Assembly (NCBI GenBank): GCA_938002255.1
Contig: CALLAL010000019.1
Coordinates: forward strand, 1 to 64,000
DNA: 64,000 nt
Reading direction: 5' to 3'
Source of the DNA: an uncultured bacterium
Lineage (GTDB): Bacteria; Desulfobacterota; BSN033; UBA1163
The number at the start of each line of letters is the position of its first letter. The first letter of the stretch is position 1. Positions 1-7,395 of the stretch are shown in pieces. Both the position numbers and the translations under genes were made by a program. The notes beneath the pieces are model-generated. The model saw only the letters and a program-made list of their open reading frames with translations, did not search any database and was not told the origin of the DNA.

Positions 1-410
<410 letters not shown>

Positions 411-710
411 TTACTTTTTCAAAGATTTGATTAACCCGGTTAACATCTTGTCGATCTCAATCATTAAGGGTGATACATCCTTGAGATCATTTTCCTCAAT
501 GTACTCTAATGCACTGGCTACCTCAAAATGAGTATCAAGTTCACTCAGTGAACCCTGAGCCTTATGGAGAAATTGGATAAATTCCCTCTTTGTTTGCCGA
601 ACCGCACCCTCCGAAATATTGGCAGGAATGGAAACCGCTGCCCTCCTCATCTGACCACCTAAAGCATACTCCTCACTCTTAGGAAAAGAGGAGGTTATTT
701 CATAAATACT
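411..710 (-). pseudogene. four-helix bundle (23S rRNA intervening-sequence type) protein, N-terminally truncated
   Basis: The frame reads IYEITSSFPKSEEYALGGQ, then MRRAAVSIPANISEG, then a helical tail ending KSLKK. This is the four-helix-bundle family (S23/IVP-like), whose members have the signature Q-MRRAA-SIP-NI-EG. Family members are usually ~115-125 residues and start with a helix like LEVWQKAMDL. Here that helix is absent and the upstream frame has no ATG or ribosome site before entering tandem-repeat DNA (727 onward). An internal ATG at 648-650 would give 79 residues and lose helix 1. Probably a remnant. Confidence 0.65.
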
Positions 711-726
711 CTTTACTGGTTTGTCA

Positions 727-921
727 GATCTTTCTGGACGAATATTTATTGATGCGGAATGGAAGGGAGAGCTCGTTTATGCCTCCGGGATGGAAGGGAG
801 TCGATACGACTGGAAGTGAGTGCATTCTGAACTGGAAATGATGCTTCGCCTGGAAGTAAAAGCTGCGTTCTGGAAATTTATGCTGCGCGATGGAAGTTAC
901 CCTTCGGTTGGAATAAATGGG
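727..921. repeat. degenerate ~20-nt tandem repeat, TGGAAGTRA core
   Basis: About eight irregular units, each starting TGGAA followed by GGGA, GTGA, ATGA, GTAA or similar, are spaced roughly 18-25 nt apart with a GC-richer middle containing TTCG or TGCG. No open frame spans it. The same family recurs at 1903-2030, and both arrays begin with the same 13-mer GATCTTTCTGGAC. Function unknown. Confidence 0.6.
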
Positions 922-969
922 TTTATAGGGTCTGTTGGGTTTATTTGATTATATTAATGGCAATGAAAA

Positions 970-1314
970 TCATCTATTCATTATCTGTTGATATATAAAA
1001 TTCAACACCTGCTCTAATGTTCGCTCATAAGAAGGTTCTATTTCCCTTTTATCTCCAAAATGCTTATGATGAGGAAATGTTTCCACCTCCCAGTCCGGTG
1101 CATTATCCCATCGGATTATAAGTTTGTCATCTTTTCTCTGCCAGTGATAAGCATATTTTCGTTTTGTTTCAATGACAGTTTCCCGTATATAAAGCTTAGA
1201 ATCATCAATTAAATTAACCTCGGCTCTTAATCTCAATAGCTTTCCAAATTGTTCAAATTTTATAATCTTATAGGAACGGATTATTTGAGAGTACTTTCTA
1301 AGAATCTGAAGCAC
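970..1314 (-). CDS. toxin, TumE-like family (TA system)
   Basis: 114 residues. The centre reads YHWQRKDDKLIIRWDNAPDW followed by EVETFPHHKHFGDK. The WDNAPHxxxxxTFPHHKH-type core is what I recall of the TumE (former DUF6516) toxin-like proteins. It overlaps the end of the upstream 98-residue partner gene by 17 nt, the usual arrangement of a co-translated toxin-antitoxin pair. The product is expected in the cytoplasm. Family assignment is from recalled motif only, and toxic activity is not shown by the sequence. Confidence 0.65.
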   Translation of the reverse strand: MLQILRKYSQIIRSYKIIKFEQFGKLLRLRAEVNLIDDSKLYIRETVIETKRKYAYHWQRKDDKLIIRWDNAPDWEVETFPHHKHFGDKREIEPSYERTLEQVLNFIYQQIMNR

Positions 1315-1594
1315 TTTGGAGATCCTTTACCTTTTCCTTCCACCACTCAAGAGCCTTTAAAGAGAATTCCCAATCAGTAACATCTTCTTCTTTTTCAAAG
1401 TCTTCTTTGCCTTTTTCTCGGCGAAGAAAGGCTTCGAATTCTCCAAAGGTCATCCCGTACTTCTTTTGAAAAGATTCACATTCTGCCTGGTATTGTTCAA
1501 TCTTAGAAAGTGCGTTGATCAGAGACCAATCTCGCACCAATTCATTTGGAGAACTAAACCCTTCTTTTAGTAGAATCTCTTTCAATGCTTCCAT
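1298..1594 (-). CDS. antitoxin partner of the TumE-like toxin (TumA-like)
   Basis: 98 residues, acidic and predicted mostly helical. It contains NELVRDWSLINALSKIEQYQ and later KYGMTFGEFEAFLRREKGK, then an acidic stretch EDFEKEEDVTDWEF. This helix-rich 'LxKIxQYxxExxxFxxKYGMxFxEFE' pattern is typical of antitoxins encoded just before TumE-family toxins. It comes first in the operon and overlaps the toxin gene by 17 nt. The start ATG at 1592-1594 follows a GAGGTGAGC ribosome site. Antitoxin role is inferred from pairing. Confidence 0.6.
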   Translation of the reverse strand: MEALKEILLKEGFSSPNELVRDWSLINALSKIEQYQAECESFQKKYGMTFGEFEAFLRREKGKEDFEKEEDVTDWEFSLKALEWWKEKVKDLQSASDS

Positions 1595-1690
1595 TTTTGC
1601 TCACCTCACAAAAATAATAGCACATTTTTAAGAAATGACCAAATATTTTATACCCCCAGAGGGACCGTTGTTGAAAATTACCACTTCTCC

Positions 1691-1761
1691 GATTGATCTG
1701 GCCTATCTGGTCTTTTTAGTTTTTCTGGTCTATTTGGTTTCTCTGGTCTTTTTGGTCTATA
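1691..1761. repeat. CTGGTYTNT short-period repeat array
   Basis: Nearly every 9-10 nt the motif CTGGTCT or TTGGTTT returns (…TATCTGG, TTTCTGG, TATTTGG, CTCTGG…). The same vocabulary occurs at 2640-2666, 3688-3730, 4229-4280, 8846-8920 and 16980-17000, always at gene boundaries on this strand arrangement. Confidence 0.7.
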
Positions 1762-1763
1762 CA

Positions 1764-1870
1764 TGAGCGAGAAAGGTTGAAAGCGAGAAAAGCGAGAAAA
1801 GTGATAAATGATAAATGCGAGACAAGGTGAAAGCGAGAAAGGGTGAATGCGAGAAAGGCGAGAAAAGCAC
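1764..1870. repeat. GCGAGAAAG low-complexity repeat
   Basis: Repeats of GCGAGAAA with small insertions (GGTTGAAA, AGTGATAAAT) occur about eight times. A shorter version is at 2670-2730 and a trace at 331-345. Not coding. Confidence 0.6.
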
Positions 1871-1902
1871 CCGGTGTCAGGCATGCGTAATTGCGGTTTT
1901 AC

Positions 1903-2030
1903 GATCTTTCTGGACAAATGATTCACTTCGTGAATGGAATGAAGAGCCGCCATCTTGAATAGAACCCTCGATATGCTCGGGATGGAAGTGAGCCTTCGCT
2001 TGGAAGTAAGGCGGAGCCTGGAATAGATAT
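1903..2030. repeat. second TGGAAGTRA tandem array
   Basis: Units starting TGGAATGAAG, TGGAAGTGAG, TGGAAGTAAG and TGGAATAG are spaced ~18-27 nt, preceded by GATCTTTCTGGAC as in the array at 727-921. It includes a small palindrome, TTCACTTCGTGAA. Function unknown. Confidence 0.55.
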
Positions 2031-2161
2031 AAGGTTTTTTGGGATAATGTTTAAAGCCCTATATTCCGAGTTCAGGGTTAATTGTTCTCATGTTCAAAGT
2101 TCATGTTTCAAGGTGGAGGTTGGGAAGAGTGAAATCTTCAAAGTAAATCAAGAAATTGTTC

Positions 2162-2359
2162 TTATGTAAGGCCAGCCTTATGAATAGCACCTTTCAACAA
2201 ACCAATTTTAAGTTCCCCTTTATCTGGAATAGTAATAATTATACCCTTAGGCATCTTTATGTTAATATGGTCACCTTTTCCTGGTTTTTCCGTTCCACCA
2301 GCACGTATGAACGCTTTTATCGCATCCTTTCCTTTAATGCCCCGTAGTTCCCTGCCCAT
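2162..2359 (-). CDS. hicA: HicA-family toxin (mRNA interferase)
   Basis: 65 residues: an N-terminal helix (GKDAIKAFIRAG), then the KGDH…I turn that carries the HicA catalytic histidine, then strand IIITIPDKGELKIGLLKGAI and a final helix. HicA is a small dsRBD-like ribonuclease that cleaves mRNA in the cytoplasm and is held inactive by HicB. It lies 16 nt downstream of hicB, so the order is antitoxin first. Length and motif order fit the family well. The common GSHH is here GDHI, with the key His kept. Confidence 0.85.
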   Translation of the reverse strand: MGRELRGIKGKDAIKAFIRAGGTEKPGKGDHINIKMPKGIIITIPDKGELKIGLLKGAIHKAGLT

Positions 2360-2375
2360 TCCTTTTCAGGTCTCT

Positions 2376-2588
2376 CTATACCTCTACATGACTGAAGACC
2401 ATCGTCTGGTCCTTTGGAGGATGTCTTCCTTCGGCTTTAAGAGCTATTAGATGGGATTCGATTGCTTCTTTGATATTCTTAAGGGCCTCCTCAACAGTCT
2501 CTCCCTGAGAGAAACAACCGGACAGGGCTGGAACTTCCACCCAATATCCACCTTCCTCTGCTGGATGTAAGATAACTGTGTATTCCAT
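2376..2588 (-). CDS. hicB: HicB-family antitoxin
   Basis: 70 residues with the classic HicB fold text: YTVILHPAEEGGYWVEVPAL, SGCFSQGETVEEAL, NIKEAIESHL. It is the partial RNase H-like antitoxin domain without a C-terminal DNA-binding domain, so operon autoregulation by this protein alone is uncertain. The start at 2588 is preceded by AAAGGGGTGA. It is the first gene of the hicBA pair and lies in the scrap zone next to the other toxin-antitoxin module. Confidence 0.88.
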   Translation of the reverse strand: MEYTVILHPAEEGGYWVEVPALSGCFSQGETVEEALKNIKEAIESHLIALKAEGRHPPKDQTMVFSHVEV

Positions 2589-2756
2589 TTTATCACCCCT
2601 TTGATAATTCTAATTCTTTTATAAGATTTCTTCAATATTTTTGTCCATTTGGTCTTTTTGGTTTGTTAATCAGCGAGAAAGGGTGAAGACAAGAAAAGGG
2701 GTAAAAGGAAAATGCGAGACAAGGGCTTCCATTTCAGTCTGTTTGGTTTATCCGGG

Positions 2757-3566
2757 TTAGGGTTTGGGAGGAGCGGAAGAAGGCAGAGGCTCTCGTGCCA
2801 TGGGTCGTGGACTGGCCGGGGTGGTTATGATGGACTCGATTTCGGGAATACGAAATTCAATCTCCTGAATATGCTGACGGGGAATAGAAACCTCTTCTTC
2901 CGTACGAAGCTTCAGTTTTAAAACCATCCCGCTGATCATCCCTGTCAGTTTGTCTCCATATTTCGAGAGGAGGGTATCTTTTTCTCCCTCTTTCTGTCCG
3001 CTTCGGGGGTTCCCAAAATAGATTTTCTGAATATCCTCTTTTTTGAATGAAATGGTTCCATAAACCGTTCGAATCAGGAGGGTCTCCACCAGCAGGTCTC
3101 CCATAAGGATATCTCCATTTCTCAGGGTAATCCGATCGAGCCAACGGGGGGAAGCCCCCTCCTCCTTGGGGGATATATCTTCTTTCTTCTTTTCCTCTGT
3201 TCCAGGTAATGACAGAAGCACTTTCTGGGTCTTTTCAAAGGGGATCGAAATCCATCCGAAATCGGTCCTGCCACGAAAGACGGAAAATTGCCTAAGGTTA
3301 TAAGACTCTTTCTTCCCGCTCACATATTGGACATCCACCCAATAATCGGGACCCACTTTTCTAATCTCAAAAGAAGAAAGGTCCTTCCAGTCGAGTTTCC
3401 CGATCCCTCCAGGGGCATCTATCGAAAATGCCCTCCTCCCATCCATGGAGAAGTCACTGACCTCGAGGACCACTCCTTCTATGGTTTCAATACGAGCATT
3501 AAAGGCGCAAAGCCCTGCTGGAATAAGCATCAAAAACAAAGTCGCTGAGAGAAGTCGTGTTTTCAT
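2757..3566 (-). CDS. secreted protein of the polysaccharide locus, unknown function
   Basis: 269 residues with a signal peptide (LLSATLFLMLIPAGLCA, cleavage near residue 21). Two related segments follow, WLDRITLRNGDILMGDLL… (~145-185) and DTLLSKYGDKLTGMISG… (~200-240). Each has the form NGD-L-G followed by I--DI--I, a beta-rich repeat seen in unassigned envelope proteins. The C-terminus is proline/alanine-rich. It is the last gene of the minus-strand polysaccharide cluster, after the NusG-like gene and a hairpin at 3688-3730. I do not recognise a function. Periplasmic or surface location is inferred from the signal peptide. Confidence 0.75.
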   Translation of the reverse strand: MKTRLLSATLFLMLIPAGLCAFNARIETIEGVVLEVSDFSMDGRRAFSIDAPGGIGKLDWKDLSSFEIRKVGPDYWVDVQYVSGKKESYNLRQFSVFRGRTDFGWISIPFEKTQKVLLSLPGTEEKKKEDISPKEEGASPRWLDRITLRNGDILMGDLLVETLLIRTVYGTISFKKEDIQKIYFGNPRSGQKEGEKDTLLSKYGDKLTGMISGMVLKLKLRTEEEVSIPRQHIQEIEFRIPEIESIITTPASPRPMAREPLPSSAPPKP

Positions 3567-3687
3567 TGGAACCTCTTATAGGTTTATCTGTTGAAATAGA
3601 TAGGCTTCCGCCATCCCGAAAATTGAGTCTTTTCGGCAGAAAAATCGATAAGTCTGTGCCAGTGAATGAACCCACTGGGTATGTATG

Positions 3688-3730
3688 GTCTATCTGGTTT
3701 GTCTGTTTTTTCCAGTTAAACCAGATAGAC
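3688..3730 (-). other. 13-bp inverted repeat made of CTGGT repeats
   Basis: GTCTATCTGGTTT (3688-3700) is exactly complementary to 3718-3730, with a 17-nt loop. It lies just downstream of the NusG-like stop codon. There is no T-run on the minus-strand side, so it looks like an intercistronic hairpin rather than a terminator. Confidence 0.65.
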
Positions 3731-3734
3731 AATC

Positions 3735-4262
3735 TCAGGCAACTTTACGGAGTTGCCATTTCGAAATCTGGACAGGGACGTCCACGCCGATCAGATTGAG
3801 AAGTATCCTCACCCGTCCGCTATCGGATATCTTTTTCTGAAAGACTCCTGTCAGATCTTTTAAAATGCCTGAACGGATCTGGACAGGATCGCCCTCCTTC
3901 CAATCTTCTTCAAGTTTCACCAGATTGCCCTCCCCGCTCCGATCTTTAATTGCTTTAACGACCCTGTCAGAGACAGGAAGAGGTTGAATACCGTTTCCAA
4001 GGATCTTACTGACCCCTCTTGTCCATCTCACTCTGTAGTAGTCGAGATCGAGGTCGAGCCTGGCAAAGAGGTAGTTGGGGAAGAGAGGCAAGATGATCCG
4101 GATCATCTTGCCTTTCACTGGCCGATAGGTTTCGTACATCGGGAGAAAGGTCTCAATCTCCTGATTTAAAAGGTTTCTTTCAACGCGGTGCTCACCGGCA
4201 GGTTTTGTCTGAATGACAAACCATTGAAGGTTCTTCTGGTCCGTCTGGTTCATCTGTTTCAT
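3735..4262 (-). CDS. specialised NusG paralogue (RfaH/LoaP-like antiterminator)
   Basis: 175 residues. The NGN domain (~13-110) reads WFVIQTKPAGEHRVERNLL, then LPLFPNYLFARLDLD and RWTRGVSKIL. A KOW-like C-terminal domain (~122-172) starts WKEGDPVQIRSGILKDLTGV. RfaH/UpxY/LoaP-type proteins bind elongating RNA polymerase and allow long polysaccharide operons to be read through. Its place inside the operon fits that role, and an intrinsic terminator precedes wza (13605-13644). The ATG overlaps the upstream stop (ATGA), so translation is probably coupled. The first ~12 residues (MKQMNQTDQKN) are encoded by CTGGT repeat DNA. Confidence 0.85.
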   Translation of the reverse strand: MKQMNQTDQKNLQWFVIQTKPAGEHRVERNLLNQEIETFLPMYETYRPVKGKMIRIILPLFPNYLFARLDLDLDYYRVRWTRGVSKILGNGIQPLPVSDRVVKAIKDRSGEGNLVKLEEDWKEGDPVQIRSGILKDLTGVFQKKISDSGRVRILLNLIGVDVPVQISKWQLRKVA

Positions 4263-4280
4263 CTGGTCTGTCTGGTTGAT
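4229..4280. repeat. CTGGT repeat spanning a gene junction
   Basis: TTCTGGTCCGTCTGGTTCATC… runs across the stop of the O-antigen-ligase-like gene and the start of the NusG-like gene. It encodes both the ligase tail STRQTR and the NusG-like N-terminus. Confidence 0.65.
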
Positions 4281-5662
4281 ATTTTCAGGATGACCGAAAC
4301 GATAAAGGTATAGAGAAAAGCGTTTGCCGGAATCTGGATGTTTCGCTCCACAAGGCTGTGAAACATCAGAGCAAGAATCCCCACCAATCCACCCATCCCG
4401 ATATATCGAGCTGGATCTCTCGGTGAAAGCTTTCGAATCTCTGCCACCCCACGATAGAGGAGATAGAGGAAGAGTAATCCAAGTAAGCCTGCCCCAATCA
4501 ACCCTGCCTCAGCCATCAACTGAAGGAAGTCATTCTCCGCATGGGTGATGAGCCCCCGAATGTGAAAAGATCGGTACATCGGAAAGATCTGGGTGAAGGT
4601 CCCGAGTCCGGTCCCGAAGAGAGGGTAATCCCTGATGATCTGGAGCGTATTCGCCCATAATCGCCAGCGGTCTTCAAAACTCTCGGTCACCGCAAAGAAA
4701 CGGCTGATGACCGTATCGAGGCCAATCCATGCCGCCCAGAGAAGAGCCAATCCAAGGATCAGGACTGAAGATTTTGAAAGGGTTCTCCCCTCCTCTCTAT
4801 TTCTGAAGAGAAAACTGATCAGACTGAAAGAAAGGAGAAGACTGACGATTCCCATTCGGGAAGCAGAGAAGAGGAGACTGAGGATCATCAGGATGATGCC
4901 AAAGGCAATGAGGAGGGTTCTTCCATCAAGGGAGGAGAGGTGATGACGCCAGCCTAATAAACCTCCTGACCGATGAACTTCTTTTGAAAAGAGGTATCCA
5001 AGGCTCAGGGGAATAACCATTAGAAGATATCCTGCAAAGGCGTTACGATTGATAAAGGTCCCGGTTACAGCAGAAACCAGATGCTCCATTCTCAAGTGAA
5101 GGATATGTTTATGGCCGCTAAAGAACTCGAACATCCCATAAAGGGATTCAAAAAGTCCCACAAAAAAGATAACGAGAATCAATTTTTCTATCCTTTTTTG
5201 CCCCAATCCTCTCCAGGAGAGAAGAAAGAGAAAGAACCCGGAGAGGGTAAGCCATTTGAAGAATTCAATCCGGGTAACGAAAGGAAAGAAGGAGATAAAA
5301 AAGGTTGATGGAGTGAGATCAAGGCGAAGGGTGTAGGTGTTTGGGGAGCACACCCTGAGGACCTTCCCTGGAAGGGGAAGGATTTGGAAGAGGAGAAGAG
5401 CGTGAAAGAGGAAAAGGAAAATCAGGATGACCTTTAGGTTCAGAGTTCGGTCAACACCTCTGCTCGATTCCGACCTAAGTTCCAAACCCATAGAAGAAGA
5501 GGAAAGGGTTGGCCTGATCATCTGGTGGATTGCCCAGAGCACAAGGATCAGGAGGATGCCCAACTCCATTAGTGAGTATGCCCATAGCTCGACCGAGCCA
5601 AAGGCAATGGGCGTGAAGATCAACAGTGAAGAGATCAGTAACAGGAGAATCACGTCCACCAT
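4259..5662 (-). CDS. O-antigen ligase / Wzy-type polymerase family membrane protein
   Basis: 467 residues and about 11-12 hydrophobic segments, starting VILLLLISSLLIFTPIAFG. The central region carries the family's usual loop: GTFINRNAFAGYLLMVIPL, then SRMGIVSLLLS, then GTGLGTFTQIFPMYRS and THAENDFLQLMAEAGLIG. The last two motifs (G-G-F and HxxNxxL) belong to the Wzy_C/O-antigen-ligase domain. It acts at the inner membrane on lipid-linked glycans, polymerising or transferring them. It overlaps the phosphatase gene upstream by 13 nt and the NusG-like gene by 4 nt. Confidence 0.85.
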   Translation of the reverse strand: MVDVILLLLISSLLIFTPIAFGSVELWAYSLMELGILLILVLWAIHQMIRPTLSSSSMGLELRSESSRGVDRTLNLKVILIFLFLFHALLLFQILPLPGKVLRVCSPNTYTLRLDLTPSTFFISFFPFVTRIEFFKWLTLSGFFLFLLSWRGLGQKRIEKLILVIFFVGLFESLYGMFEFFSGHKHILHLRMEHLVSAVTGTFINRNAFAGYLLMVIPLSLGYLFSKEVHRSGGLLGWRHHLSSLDGRTLLIAFGIILMILSLLFSASRMGIVSLLLSFSLISFLFRNREEGRTLSKSSVLILGLALLWAAWIGLDTVISRFFAVTESFEDRWRLWANTLQIIRDYPLFGTGLGTFTQIFPMYRSFHIRGLITHAENDFLQLMAEAGLIGAGLLGLLFLYLLYRGVAEIRKLSPRDPARYIGMGGLVGILALMFHSLVERNIQIPANAFLYTFIVSVILKISTRQTR

Positions 5663-6429
5663 CGTCTCCTTTTCGAGGATTCCACCGGCATGGGATCCGG
5701 TAGATCGAGTTTCTTTCCCTCAAGAATGGCTCTGGGATAGTCGGATACCATCTTTTCGGCTTCTGTTTTGCCCACCAGCTTCTCTGCCGCTTTCACGCCG
5801 GATGATAGAATGGGTGGTCTTCTATCTGCGGAATGGGCATCCGAGGCCATGAGATGCACCAGATGGCTCTGCATCAGTTTTTCCGCCAGTTGTTTCACCT
5901 GTGAACCAAATTCTCCGGTCAGACTCATAGCCGTTACCTGGCCCAGGCAGCCCATCCGGATCATCTCATAGTATCGTTCTGGCTTTCTCATCACTTCAAG
6001 ATTTCGCTCTGGATGGGTAAGAATAGGAATCCAACCTCTGTCCAGAATTTGGAAGAGAATCTTCTCTGCCTGAAAAGGAATCGCCTGGAAGGGAAATTCG
6101 ACCAGCATATATTTTCCTAAATCGCCAATTGTCGTCGCTTCACCCTGATCGATCTGCTGAATGATTGCCTCGCTGAAATGGATGTCAGAACCGGGGAGAA
6201 TGTTTAATGGCAGCCCGGAGTGATGCGTTTGTATTTCAGCGTTAAGTTTTTGGATGCCCTTGAGAATCATGGCCTTGCTGTTTTGATAAACCCCATCAAG
6301 GACATGAGGAGTGGCGACAATGGTCCGAACACCATCGTGAAAGGCCATCTGGCACATCTGAACCGCCTCATCCATGGTTTGCGGGCCATCATCCAGACCG
6401 GGAAGGATATGGCAGTGGAGATCAATCAT
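5650..6429 (-). CDS. tyrosine-protein phosphatase, CpsB/YwqE-type PHP domain
   Basis: About 259 residues from the ATG at 6429. The PHP metal-binding pattern is complete: DLHCHILPGLDDGP at the N-terminus, VATPHV, then ILTHPERN and LMASDAHSADRRPP. This family removes phosphate from the tyrosine-rich tail of Wzc/CpsD-type autokinases and so controls chain length and export. Its kinase partner is at 10222-12522. The start is uncertain: ATG 6429 lies 2 nt after the upstream stop and gives MIDLHCH at the usual position, while ATG 6447 (after GAGAGATTAATT) would add six residues. Confidence 0.88.
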   Translation of the reverse strand: MIDLHCHILPGLDDGPQTMDEAVQMCQMAFHDGVRTIVATPHVLDGVYQNSKAMILKGIQKLNAEIQTHHSGLPLNILPGSDIHFSEAIIQQIDQGEATTIGDLGKYMLVEFPFQAIPFQAEKILFQILDRGWIPILTHPERNLEVMRKPERYYEMIRMGCLGQVTAMSLTGEFGSQVKQLAEKLMQSHLVHLMASDAHSADRRPPILSSGVKAAEKLVGKTEAEKMVSDYPRAILEGKKLDLPDPMPVESSKRRRWWT

Positions 6430-6430
6430 C

Positions 6431-6901
6431 TTAAGGGTCGATCCCATAATTAATCTCTCTGATTTTGATGACACCATCCTGTCGAATTAACCACCACTGG
6501 ATGTTTCCCTGGAAGACCCTCCCCCTCCCCATTTTCAAAATTTGAGTGATCTGATAACGGCCGCTGGCAAAGGCTGTTTCTCCATCGCTTCTAACGACCT
6601 GGAGTGACACATTCATGGAGAGGACGTGGCTTCCCTGAAGAGTTTTCCGATACGCCTCTCGAATATCTGTATAGGGAAGGGTCCGATTTTCGAGGGCTCC
6701 CTTTGAAAAGAGGTCCATATATGCCTCGAGGTTCATTTCACTGAACCGTCTGGTATAATGCTCAATGAACTCTCGAACCTCTGACTCTTGAATCTTTCCG
6801 TGGATGGGAGGCGTCTGAGGACTACTGGCTCCTGCGTCCAAAAGAGGCAAGAGAGAAAACCCCAGGAAAAGGAAAAGATATAGCTTGATCATTTGTTTCA
6901 T
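6431..6901 (-). CDS. exported NTF2-like domain protein (1 of 3)
   Basis: 156 residues: signal peptide (LYLFLFLGFSLLPLLDAGAS), then one NTF2/SnoaL-like domain with ESEVREFIEHYTRRFSEMNL, DLFSKGALENR and GNIQWWLIRQDGVIKI. NTF2-like folds form a cone-shaped pocket and serve in binding or catalysis. No catalytic set is evident here. It is similar in order and wording to the next two genes (VRQFF…, LFS…AIQN, G-IRW-L--EDG-LKI), which suggests tandem duplication. Start supported by GGAGGTGACCC. Periplasmic function in polysaccharide assembly is inferred. Confidence 0.75.
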   Translation of the reverse strand: MKQMIKLYLFLFLGFSLLPLLDAGASSPQTPPIHGKIQESEVREFIEHYTRRFSEMNLEAYMDLFSKGALENRTLPYTDIREAYRKTLQGSHVLSMNVSLQVVRSDGETAFASGRYQITQILKMGRGRVFQGNIQWWLIRQDGVIKIREINYGIDP

Positions 6902-6919
6902 GGGTCACCTCCGTTCTTT

Positions 6920-7378
6920 TTAAGGAAGCTTTTCGTGCTGGTACGTGAGTGAGATGATTTTTAGAATCCCGTCCTCTTTCGTCAAAATCCATCGTATCTT
7001 CCCGGCCCACTCTTTCTCCTTCCCACCTATGTGAGGTTTTTGACGGAGGGTGTAACGCGCTTTAGCCTCGACCGCGTTCTGATAGATTTCATATTCCAAG
7101 GCTTCAAGATGGTAGTCGAGGGCAAGACTCTGGTTGAAAAAGAGGGTGTAGGCTTTTTTAATCTCTACCATTCCTTCTCTACGATTCTGAATTGCCTGTG
7201 GAGAGAAGAGAGCGAGAAACTCATCGATCGCCTTTCGGTTATAACAATCCTCATAGGCTGTGAAAAATTGACGGACTTCTTCTTCTGTGGCGATTAAGGA
7301 TGGCTGGGGCTGCGCCCAACCCCATCCGGAGAGGAATGCGATAAGTCCAATGGCCAAAACGAAAGATTTCATCTTCAT
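6920..7378 (-). CDS. exported NTF2-like domain protein (2 of 3)
   Basis: 152 residues: signal peptide (FVLAIGLIAFLSGWGWAQ), then an NTF2-like domain: EEEVRQFFTAYEDCYNRKAI, LFSPQAIQNRREG, KAYTLFFNQSLALDYHLEAL, GKIRWILTKEDGILKI and the ending TYQHEKLP. The ending is almost the same as that of the J-domain protein upstream (NYQHEKSP), so the two domains are close paralogues. Start supported by GGGAGGCT. Cluster-specific role unknown. Confidence 0.75.
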   Translation of the reverse strand: MKMKSFVLAIGLIAFLSGWGWAQPQPSLIATEEEVRQFFTAYEDCYNRKAIDEFLALFSPQAIQNRREGMVEIKKAYTLFFNQSLALDYHLEALEYEIYQNAVEAKARYTLRQKPHIGGKEKEWAGKIRWILTKEDGILKIISLTYQHEKLP

Positions 7379-7395
7379 AGCCTCCCTTATGCAAT

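Larger units (their letters stand above)
1595..2161. other. gene-free stretch with several repeat families
   Basis: No credible gene. It contains a CTGGTYTATYTGG-type repeat (1691-1761), a GCGAGAAAG-rich low-complexity run (1764-1870), the second TGGAAGTRA array (1903-2030) and GTTCA-type short repeats (2066-2110). The 91-codon minus-strand frame at 1678-1953 is made of this repeat DNA (RPxRPEKxxRP) and is not taken as a gene. Confidence 0.7.

Noticed and set aside
727-921. CRISPR array
   Set aside because: Units are degenerate and irregular, with no conserved repeat of 24-40 nt and no unique spacers; no cas genes in the window.
1678-1953. 91-codon minus-strand frame with RPxRPEK repeats
   Set aside because: It is translated CTGGT and GCGAGA repeat DNA, has no ribosome site and no recognisable domain.
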